From Flavobacterium sp. N1736 (GTDB lineage Bacteria; Bacteroidota; Bacteroidia; Flavobacteriales; Flavobacteriaceae): a stretch of 64,000 nt of DNA. Numbering within the stretch: position 1 is the stretch's first letter; each line of letters opens with the position of its first letter. The notes below the pieces were generated by a model. The model ran no database searches and was not told the origin of the DNA. It worked only from the letters and a program-made list of their open reading frames with translations. Of this stretch, positions 49,684-55,840 are shown piece by piece. The DNA lies in the NCBI RefSeq assembly GCF_025947065.1, contig NZ_CP109994.1, positions 2,542,001 to 2,606,000 of the forward strand, given 5' to 3'. The position numbers and the translations under genes were made by a program.

Positions 49684-49691
49684 TAATTTTG
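49684..49691 (+). promoter_or_regulatory. -7 box (TAATTTTG) of the ClC gene
   Basis: TAATTTTG fits TAnnTTTG and lies 40 bp upstream of the ClC start codon. Confidence 0.5.
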
Positions 49692-49731
49692 TAATCCGCG
49701 TAAAAAAACGCGATCTACAAATTTACTTCTG

Positions 49732-51012
49732 ATGAACAAAACGGCTCAAATCAAAAAAAATCATCAATTTATAAAGTTCCGAAAATTAGTTATTGTCTCC
49801 ATTTTAATCGGTTTTCTTTCGGCTTTTTTAGGAATTTCACTTAAAAAAATAACTGAATATTACGAAGAAATCTTCTTTCATGAAGTTTCAGTAAATCCAC
49901 TTTTTTATATTTTGTTTCCCGTTTTCGGATTGTCTGTAATTTATTTTTTACGTCAATATCTTTTTAAGAAAAAAGAAAATAAAGGAATCAAAGAAGTATT
50001 TGAAAGTACACAGTCAAAATCAAAAAACTTACCTTCTTATAAAATTCCATCTCATTTTATCAACGGATTAATTACGGTTATTTTTGGCGGTTCAACGGGA
50101 ATCGAAGTTTCAACCGTTGTCGCAACAGCGACAATTGGTTCTGTAGCGCAGCAAAAAGAAAATGTATTTCGCCAATACAAAACCGAATTAATTTGTGCGG
50201 GTGTTGCAGCCGGAGTTACCGCTTTATTTAGTTCTCCAATTGCCGGAATTTTATTTGCTCTCGAAGTTATTTCGCGAAAAGTAACCCGTGCTTTTATCAT
50301 TTCAAATATAATTGCGGTTTCAGTTGCTTTTGGATTGCTTTCTATTTTAAACGAAGAACCTTTATTTAATGTTGCCATTACAACCTGGCATTTAAGGGCG
50401 ATTCCGTACTTTGTACTTTTAGGAATTTTAGCCGGAATAAATTCGGTTTATTTAACGCGCTGCGTTTTGTTTTTTAAATCTCAATTTGGAAAAATTGGAA
50501 CTCATTATTATAAAATATTAATTGGATCAACGGTTTTAAGTATTTCTCTTTTTATTTTTCCACAGTTATATGGCGAAGGTTATCATGCCATAAAAGGAAT
50601 ATTTGCTAATACATCAGAAATTCCGCTAACGCTAACTTTAGCTTTTACTTTCATCGGAATTCTGCTTTTAAAACCTATTGTAACTTCTATAACATTAGCT
50701 TCCGGAGGCGACGGCGGTGTTTTTGCTCCGAGTCTTTTTATTGGTGCTTTTTTAGGATTGTTACTGGCATCTGTTTTAAATACATTTTTTCATATAAATG
50801 TAATTCCCGTTAATTTCATGATTATCGGAATGGCTGCTGTTTTAAGCGCCAGTATTCATGCGCCTTTTACGGCAATATTTTTAGTTTGCGGGTTAACAAA
50901 TGACTACACTTTATTTTTACCGATTTTGGTAGTTTGCCTAATTTCAAAATACACTGCAAAAATGATTTATCCTTTTACCGTTTATTCCTATTCACCAAGT
51001 TTAATAAAGTAA
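49732..51012 (+). CDS. ClC family chloride channel/transporter
   Basis: A 426-residue inner-membrane protein with about 11 to 12 helices of the ClC fold. The segment FGGSTGIEVSTV carries the gating glutamate (Glu125) at the position of E148 in ClC-ec1, although the usual GREGP is altered to GIEVS. ASGGDGGVFAPSLFIG contains the GxFxP selectivity motif. No C-terminal CBS domains are present, so the protein ends near the last helix. It is followed after a family D repeat by an HPP membrane protein; a role in anion balance for the pair is plausible but unproven. Confidence 0.92.
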   Translation: MNKTAQIKKNHQFIKFRKLVIVSILIGFLSAFLGISLKKITEYYEEIFFHEVSVNPLFYILFPVFGLSVIYFLRQYLFKKKENKGIKEVFESTQSKSKNLPSYKIPSHFINGLITVIFGGSTGIEVSTVVATATIGSVAQQKENVFRQYKTELICAGVAAGVTALFSSPIAGILFALEVISRKVTRAFIISNIIAVSVAFGLLSILNEEPLFNVAITTWHLRAIPYFVLLGILAGINSVYLTRCVLFFKSQFGKIGTHYYKILIGSTVLSISLFIFPQLYGEGYHAIKGIFANTSEIPLTLTLAFTFIGILLLKPIVTSITLASGGDGGVFAPSLFIGAFLGLLLASVLNTFFHINVIPVNFMIIGMAAVLSASIHAPFTAIFLVCGLTNDYTLFLPILVVCLISKYTAKMIYPFTVYSYSPSLIK

Positions 51013-51045
51013 AAAAATATTTTTTCTTCAAAATATTACACAAGT

Positions 51046-51078
51046 TGTCACAGATAATTAATCTTTAAATCTGTGGCA
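51046..51078. repeat. Short palindromic repeat, family D
   Basis: TGTCACAGAT (51046-51055) pairs with ATCTGTGGCA (51069-51078) between the ClC and HPP genes. Confidence 0.7.
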
Positions 51079-51104
51079 GAAAATAATTAAAATAATACCA
51101 CATA

Positions 51105-51704
51105 ATGCCTACTCAAAAAATAAAAAGAAGCTACAGAAAAACGCGCTACATTCTTTACAAAGAAACTTTAATCGATTTTAAAGAACACTTTTGGTCTTTT
51201 ATAGGATCGTTTGTTGGTATCGGAATTTTGGCTTATGTGCAATCGATTCATTTTTCAGGAAATGATGCTGTTTATTTAATTGGTTCGTTTGGTGCTTCGA
51301 GTGTTTTGGTTTACGGAATTATTCAAAGTCCGTTTTCTCAGCCTCGAAATTTGGTTGGCGGACATGTTATCTCTGCTTTTATTGGTGTAACAGTTCAAAA
51401 ACTGGCTCCGGATATTATCTGGATTTCTGCTCCCCTAGCCGTTTCATTGGCCATTATTTTAATGCAAATTACAAAAACACTACATCCGCCAGGAGGCGCA
51501 ACGGCTCTTATTGCGGTTATTGGTTCTGAAAAAGTAAAAGCTTTGGGGTATCAATATGTTTTTTCTCCGGTATTAGTGGGCGTTTTGATTTTACTTTTAA
51601 CGGCTTTGGTTTTTAATAATATGACTTCCGGCAGAAGTTATCCAAGTCATAGTTCTTACCACAAACGTTATCATAAAATTAGAAAAAGACTGGTTGGGAA
51701 GTAA
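51105..51704 (+). CDS. HPP family integral membrane protein
   Basis: A 199-residue protein with four to five membrane helices and the family motif LHPPGGATALIAVIG (about residues 125-139), from which the name comes. IGSFGASSVLVYG and QPRNLVGGHVISAFIG are the other conserved segments. Plant and cyanobacterial members have been linked to nitrite transport, but bacterial members of this length are mostly uncharacterised. It follows the ClC gene by 92 bp. Confidence 0.88.
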   Translation: MPTQKIKRSYRKTRYILYKETLIDFKEHFWSFIGSFVGIGILAYVQSIHFSGNDAVYLIGSFGASSVLVYGIIQSPFSQPRNLVGGHVISAFIGVTVQKLAPDIIWISAPLAVSLAIILMQITKTLHPPGGATALIAVIGSEKVKALGYQYVFSPVLVGVLILLLTALVFNNMTSGRSYPSHSSYHKRYHKIRKRLVGK

Positions 51705-51720
51705 AATAATCAGCGTTTCG

Positions 51721-51811
51721 TTTGTCATTGCGAGGAACGAAGCAATCTCACTAACAATTACACAAAGCTTGACTTTATAAATGCGGTTGCTTCTTTCCTC
51801 GCAATGACAAA
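51721..51811. repeat. Long palindromic repeat, family F (TTGTCATTGCGAGGAACGAA)
   Basis: Two arms of about 27 nt (51721-51747 and 51785-51811) are near reverse complements, each starting with TTTGTCATTGCGAGGAACGA or its complement. The 37-nt centre is unrelated. A single arm is at 14260-14281. This class of element is common between genes in Bacteroidota; no transposase is associated. Confidence 0.8.
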
Positions 51812-51885
51812 CCGGATAAAACTTTTTTAAAAAAAATCTTTTCAACAAATCGCAATTCGTAATTCGGATTTCGTTTTTTATATTT

Positions 51886-51893
51886 TACCTTTG
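51886..51893 (+). promoter_or_regulatory. -7 box (TACCTTTG) of the IS1096-passenger-like gene
   Basis: TACCTTTG, 22 bp before the start codon; matches TAnnTTTG. Confidence 0.55.
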
Positions 51894-51915
51894 ACTTTTC
51901 AAAAAAACAAAGATT

Positions 51916-52455
51916 ATGGTTTATAAATTTAGAGTAATTCTAGACGCCGAAGAAGACATTTTTAGAGACATTGCAATTCTTGAAGACGATACGCTTGAGG
52001 ATTTACACAATGCGATCTTCAACGCTTTTGGTTTTGACGGAATGGAAGTAGCTTCGTTTTATACTTGCGATGAAACTTGGAATCAGGAAGATGAAATTGC
52101 ACTCTTTGATACCGGCGACGTTCCCGGCGAACAACGAACTATGGGCGATTATAAATTATCTGATCTATTAGATGAACAAAATACTAAAATAATCTACGTA
52201 TATGATTTCATCAATATGTGGACTTTCTTAGTGGAGTTGGCTGCTATTGAAGATCAAATTGCCGGAGTTCCGTATCCTGAAACTTTATTTTCTCACGGTG
52301 AAATGCCGGACGAAGCCATCGAAAAAAACTTTGAAGCAGATATGCACGACGATATCTACGGAGAATTTGAAGATGATCTCGACGAAGACGATCTTGATAT
52401 GTTTGAAGGCGATGACAGCTTTGAAGATTATGGGTTTGAGGAGAATTGGAATTAG
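51916..52455 (+). CDS. PRiA4_ORF3 (IS1096-passenger TnpR-like) family protein with acidic tail
   Basis: A 179-residue cytoplasmic protein of the plasmid pRiA4b ORF-3 family, also annotated as the IS1096 passenger protein. YKFRVILDAEEDIFRDIAI, DLHNAIFNAFGFD and YDFINMWTFLVEL are the recognisable blocks. The last about 45 residues are very acidic (EFEDDLDEDDLDMFEGDD). No transposase, inverted terminal repeat or recombinase is near, so despite the name this looks like a chromosomal gene with its own promoter. Function unknown. Confidence 0.8.
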   Translation: MVYKFRVILDAEEDIFRDIAILEDDTLEDLHNAIFNAFGFDGMEVASFYTCDETWNQEDEIALFDTGDVPGEQRTMGDYKLSDLLDEQNTKIIYVYDFINMWTFLVELAAIEDQIAGVPYPETLFSHGEMPDEAIEKNFEADMHDDIYGEFEDDLDEDDLDMFEGDDSFEDYGFEENWN

Positions 52456-52458
52456 TCT

Positions 52459-52500
52459 AAGTTGCTAAGATTCTGAGATACTAAGATTCTAAGTTTTTAA
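52459..52500 (+). repeat. Family C repeat, left arm flanking the S23 gene
   Basis: The 42-nt stretch is the near reverse complement of 52903-52944, so the S23 gene sits between inverted copies. The two differ at about six positions. Confidence 0.75.
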
Positions 52501-52546
52501 ACTGAAAGATTTTTCTTATTTTTATAAATAATTTAAAAATAAGATA

Positions 52547-52906
52547 ATGAGTCATTTTAAAAAAATCTTAGTTTGGCAGAAATCAATTTCCCTCGTTACT
52601 AAAATTTACAAAGCAACAAAAACGTTTCCGAAAGAAGAAATCTTTGGATTAACCTCACAAATACGCCGAAGTTCAGTTTCAATTCCAAGTAATATTGCAG
52701 AAGGATCAGGCAGAGGAAGCAATAAAGATTTTTTGCGATTTTTATACATTTCACTTGGTTCAATATTTGAAATGCAGACTCAACTTGAAATTGCAAAAAA
52801 TATAATTTACATAAACGAAGAAGAATTTAACAATTTATATGAGGACAGTCGAGAGATTGAAAGAATGTTAGCGTCATTAATTAGAAAATTGAAAGACAAT
52901 AATTAA
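52547..52906 (+). CDS. Four-helix-bundle protein (S23 / 23S rRNA intervening-sequence family)
   Basis: A 119-residue helical protein. KILVWQKSISLVTKIYKATK, FGLTSQIRRSSVSIPSNIAEGSGRG (parts FGLTSQIRRSSVSIPSNIAE and GSGRG) and NKDFLRFLYISLGSIFEMQT are the conserved blocks of the S23 family. Such proteins are often encoded inside 23S rRNA intervening sequences, but here it is a free-standing gene with no rRNA nearby. It is bracketed by 42-bp inverted repeats, and a decayed copy of its last 21 codons follows at 52952-53017. Its function is unknown. Confidence 0.85.
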   Translation: MSHFKKILVWQKSISLVTKIYKATKTFPKEEIFGLTSQIRRSSVSIPSNIAEGSGRGSNKDFLRFLYISLGSIFEMQTQLEIAKNIIYINEEEFNNLYEDSREIERMLASLIRKLKDNN

Positions 52907-52944
52907 AAACTTAGAATCTTAGAGACTTAGAATCTCAGTAACTC
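52903..52944 (-). repeat. Family C repeat, right arm flanking the S23 gene
   Basis: Overlaps the S23 stop codon (52904-52906) and matches the left arm at 52459-52500 in the opposite orientation. Confidence 0.75.
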
Positions 52945-52951
52945 AAAACAT

Positions 52952-53017
52952 GAGAATAGTCGCGAAGTAGAAAGAATGCTGGTTTCATTTATTAAGAAAT
53001 TAAAAAATAGAAACTAA
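52952..53017 (+). pseudogene. Remnant of a second S23 gene (last 21 codons and stop)
   Basis: Read from GAG at 52952 the sequence gives ENSREVERMLVSFIKKLKNRN then stop, compared with EDSREIERMLASLIRKLKDNN at the end of the intact gene: 14 of 21 residues are the same. There is no start and no upstream part, and it is followed by a third family C repeat (53015-53055). This looks like a leftover of a tandem copy after recombination, with about one third of the residues already different. Confidence 0.7.
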
Positions 53018-53055
53018 AAAACTTAGAACCTTAGCAACTTAGAATCTCAGTACCT
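53015..53055. repeat. Family C repeat, third copy, before the nucleoid-associated gene
   Basis: Same orientation and sequence type as 52903-52944 (AACTTAGAACCTTAGCAACT), directly after the S23 remnant. Confidence 0.7.
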
Positions 53056-53063
53056 AAATAAAT

Positions 53064-54122
53064 ATGATCAACTTATTCAACACACACATCGAGACGCTTG
53101 CGATACACCGCGTGGGAAACAAGAGCCGAAACGAAGCCATTTTTTTATCGGAACAGCCTTTTAACTTAAATGACGAAATTGTGCCTTTGATAAAAGAGTA
53201 CTTTTTTAAGCCTTTTAGAGAGAAAGAAGAAAACTATTATCAGTTTGCGCACGAAGTCGATTTGGATTATAACGACATGTTTAAATATGCTACGGAGATT
53301 TTTAATAATCCGGCTAATTTACAGGAGATTTCGAAAAAAATCACAACGCATTTATTCGAGCAGTCCAATCATCCGCATATTAAAAACGGAGAGGTTTATG
53401 TTACTTATTTAACAAATTTGAGTATTGACAATAATGTTGTTGACGCTATCGGAATTTTTAAAAGTGAGCTGCAAGCAGACTTTTTGCAATTTGAGGAAAA
53501 AGACAGTAATCTTGAAATGATTTTACAGCAAGGAATCAACCTTAGTAAACTTGACAAAGGCTGTTTGATTTTTAATTATAAAAAAGACGAAGGATATAAA
53601 ATTCTAACTGTAGACAGTAACCGTTATGATGCGCGTTATTGGTTGGAGCACTTTTTATCTGTTGATGCTTTTGAAGATGAAAACTTCATCACAAAAAAAT
53701 ACTTGAAATTCTGTCAAAGCTTCGCAAAAGATGTTGTTTTACCGGCAGAAGACAAAAAAGAAGAAGTGATGTTTATGAACCGTTCTGTGAATTATTTCGC
53801 TAAAAATGACCAGTTTGAAGAACAAAATTTCTTAAATGAAGTATTAGACAATCCGGACTTAATTCCTGAATTCAAAAACTATAAGGTTGATAAAGGAGAA
53901 AAATACAGCATCGAAGATGTAACCTCATTCCCAATTGCGAACGCAGCAGTTTCTGACGCCAGAAAATCGATTAAAAACGTAATTAACCTGGATACTCATA
54001 TTCAGATTAAAATGGATTTTATCAACCCTGAAAGCGCGGAAAAATTTGTTGAAAAAGGCTGGGATGAAGAAAAACAAATGTATTACTATTTAGTTTATTT
54101 CAATAAAGAAGAAAAAAGCTAG
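53064..54122 (+). CDS. Nucleoid-associated protein (NdpA/YejK family)
   Basis: A 352-residue cytoplasmic protein of the 37-kDa nucleoid-associated family. The N terminus MINLFNTHIETLAIHRVGN is the usual start, LTNLSIDNNVVDAIGIFKSE (about residues 112-131) and NPESAEKFVEKGWDEEKQM near the C terminus are typical blocks. Length fits YejK of E. coli (335). It is thought to bind nucleoid DNA; its role is not well defined. A hairpin terminator follows. Confidence 0.85.
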   Translation: MINLFNTHIETLAIHRVGNKSRNEAIFLSEQPFNLNDEIVPLIKEYFFKPFREKEENYYQFAHEVDLDYNDMFKYATEIFNNPANLQEISKKITTHLFEQSNHPHIKNGEVYVTYLTNLSIDNNVVDAIGIFKSELQADFLQFEEKDSNLEMILQQGINLSKLDKGCLIFNYKKDEGYKILTVDSNRYDARYWLEHFLSVDAFEDENFITKKYLKFCQSFAKDVVLPAEDKKEEVMFMNRSVNYFAKNDQFEEQNFLNEVLDNPDLIPEFKNYKVDKGEKYSIEDVTSFPIANAAVSDARKSIKNVINLDTHIQIKMDFINPESAEKFVEKGWDEEKQMYYYLVYFNKEEKS

Positions 54123-54154
54123 TAGTTTATTCATTTTCTATTACTTACTTAAAC

Positions 54155-54190
54155 AAAAAACGGCAATTACAAATGTAATTGCCGTTTTTT
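54155..54190. terminator. Bidirectional hairpin terminator
   Basis: AAAAAACGGCAATTAC pairs perfectly with GTAATTGCCGTTTTTT around AAAT, between convergent genes. Confidence 0.95.
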
Positions 54191-54207
54191 AATTTCAGCT
54201 GTTTCCT

Positions 54208-54789
54208 TTATAAAATAGAAAACATCGCTTTTATAATATCATCGTAAACTTGTTTGTCTCTTTCACCGGTTCTCGCCAAAACACGAATTCCTGAATAATT
54301 ATTAAAAATAAATCGGGCTAATACTCGTGCATCGGCAGTTTTTGAAATATGTCCTGCGTCTTGTCCTTTTTGAACCGCTTTTGTAAAAACATCTTGCATA
54401 ACCTGAGTGTTGTTTTTTACAATCTTTGCAATCTCTTCATCATGCATTGCAAGTTCTACAGAAGAATTCACCATAAAACAGCCTTTCGTAATCCTGTCTT
54501 CCAAACTTTCTATAACGGCTTGTTTAAAAAGATCATGCAGTGTTTCTTTTATGTTTTCAGATTCGTCTAAGAGTTTGATTACCTGATTTTCCGATTGTTT
54601 TTGATAGCGCTGCAAAGATTGGGAAAACAGCTTCTGTTTGTCTCCAAAAGTATCATACAAACTGGATCGGCTCAAGCCTAAATGCGTTACTAAATCCTGT
54701 GCCGAAGTTCCGTTGTAACCTTTGTGCCAAAAAATTTCTATCGCTTTATCTAAAGCCTGATCTTCATTAAATTCTTTTGTTCTAGCCAT
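54208..54789 (-). CDS. TetR/AcrR family transcriptional regulator of the adjacent SDR
   Basis: A 193-residue TetR-type repressor. The start MARTKEFNEDQALDKAIEIF and the helix-turn-helix LVTHLGLSRSSLYDTFGDKQKLF (about residues 28-50) are those of the AcrR/YcdC-like branch. The C-terminal domain is helical with a single Cys (TKGCFMVNSS). A CGGAACAATCGTTCCT palindrome lies at 54830-54845, 9 bp from its own -7 box, and a longer version precedes the neighbouring SDR gene, so it likely controls both. The inducer is unknown; electrophilic aldehydes or quinones are possible. Confidence 0.9.
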   Translation of the reverse strand: MARTKEFNEDQALDKAIEIFWHKGYNGTSAQDLVTHLGLSRSSLYDTFGDKQKLFSQSLQRYQKQSENQVIKLLDESENIKETLHDLFKQAVIESLEDRITKGCFMVNSSVELAMHDEEIAKIVKNNTQVMQDVFTKAVQKGQDAGHISKTADARVLARFIFNNYSGIRVLARTGERDKQVYDDIIKAMFSIL

Positions 54790-54813
54790 GATTTCCTAAA
54801 TTGAAATGTTCTA

Positions 54814-54845
54814 CAAAGATACAAAAATACGGAACAATCGTTCCT
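54814..54845 (-). promoter_or_regulatory. TetR promoter: TATCTTTG box with a CGGAACnATCGTTCC operator
   Basis: Minus-strand TATCTTTG (54814-54821) is the -7 box. The palindrome CGGAACAATCGTTCCT (54830-54845) matches the SDR operator core CGGAACGATCGTTCCG at 14 of 16 positions, and its centre is 20 bp from the box centre, compared with 18 bp for the SDR gene. Confidence 0.7.
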
Positions 54846-54861
54846 GAATTAAAGAAAAAAA

Positions 54862-55614
54862 TTATACTACTGCATTTACAGTAAGTCCGCCATCAACAAC
54901 AATTTCTGTTCCTGTAATAAACGAAGCATCATCTGAAGCAAGGAATCCAACTGTTTTAGCAATTTCAGAAGCTTGTCCAAAACGTTTCAATAAGATTTTG
55001 TCAGCCAAAACTGCTCCAAAACCATCTACTTCTGCTTTCTCTAAACCTAATTTTCCGTAAAGCGGAGTTTCAACAGGACCAGGAGAAACGGCGTTTACTC
55101 TGATTTTTCTTGGTGCTAATTCTGTTGCAAAAACTTTGTTTAAAGATAAAACGGCTGCTTTACTTGATGCATAAACACTAGAGTTTGGCATACCAACATG
55201 TGCGTTAATTGAAGTATTAAATATGATTGAACCTCCGTCATTTAAAATTGGCAATACTTTTTGAACTGTAAAATAAACTCCTTTTACATTTACATTCATA
55301 ATACTGTCGTAATGCTCTTCTGAAGCTGATTCTACGGGAGCAAATGAAGCAATTCCGGCGTTTAAGAATAAGATATCCACTTTTCCAAATTGTGCTTTTA
55401 CTTGTTCAACCAAACTGTCAATTGATTTTAAATCAGATTGATCTGAAACAATTCCGGTTACATTCAATTCCTTTTCGGTTTTTGTCACAGCTTCTTTATT
55501 TCTTCCTGTTATAATTACTTTTGCACCTTTTGCTATTAATTCAGCAGCAGTTGCGTACCCAATTCCGCTATTTCCACCAGTTACAATAGCTACTTTGTTT
55601 TCTAAATTTTTCAT
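54862..55614 (-). CDS. SDR family oxidoreductase
   Basis: A 250-residue NAD(P)-dependent short-chain dehydrogenase. Cofactor loop TGGNSGIGYATA (about residues 12-23), NAGI (about 87-90), catalytic Ser in INTSINAHVGMPNSS region and YASSKAAV (about 148-155) with the Tyr-Lys pair; the C terminus ends in TEIVVDGGLTVNAVV. It has the same size and layout as the SDR at 12707-13465 but a different adjacent regulator. Its promoter carries the 30-bp TetR palindrome. Substrate unknown. Confidence 0.92.
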   Translation of the reverse strand: MKNLENKVAIVTGGNSGIGYATAAELIAKGAKVIITGRNKEAVTKTEKELNVTGIVSDQSDLKSIDSLVEQVKAQFGKVDILFLNAGIASFAPVESASEEHYDSIMNVNVKGVYFTVQKVLPILNDGGSIIFNTSINAHVGMPNSSVYASSKAAVLSLNKVFATELAPRKIRVNAVSPGPVETPLYGKLGLEKAEVDGFGAVLADKILLKRFGQASEIAKTVGFLASDDASFITGTEIVVDGGLTVNAVV

Positions 55615-55656
55615 TTTTATTTGCTTTAAATTATTGATTATTCAATTATTATGTTA

Positions 55657-55693
55657 CAAAGATATAATAACGGAACGATCGTTCCGTTATTAT
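55657..55693 (-). promoter_or_regulatory. SDR promoter with a 30-bp perfect palindrome operator
   Basis: A perfect 30-bp palindrome (55664-55693, core CGGAACGATCGTTCCG) directly abuts the minus-strand -7 box TATCTTTG (55657-55664), sharing one base. A regulator bound there would occupy the -33 region. The same core with two changes lies before the tetR gene. Confidence 0.75.
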
Positions 55694-55813
55694 TAATGTT
55701 AATTTTTAGTTAAAATAATTAACATCGCTAAAAACGCTGATTATCAGCAGTTAAAATTTATAGAAGTATAAATGAAATAGATAATAAATTAGTGTTGATT
55801 CTTAATATTTGCT

Positions 55814-55821
55814 TAATTTTG
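55814..55821 (+). promoter_or_regulatory. -7 box (TAATTTTG) of the GAF-protein gene
   Basis: TAATTTTG, 19 bp before the start codon, with a TTG 16 bp upstream (55795-55797). Confidence 0.55.
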
Positions 55822-55840
55822 TAGCCTAAATAAAACCCAC

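Noticed and set aside
49444..49686. Open frame of 80 codons in the gap before the ClC gene
   Set aside because: It consists almost wholly of the family G palindrome and flanking A/T-rich DNA, with no protein-like composition.
51916..52455. Insertion sequence IS1096 suggested by the passenger-type protein
   Set aside because: No transposase gene or terminal inverted repeats were found near it.
52547..52906. 23S rRNA intervening sequence around the S23 gene
   Set aside because: No rRNA sequence flanks it; the neighbours are protein-coding genes and repeats.
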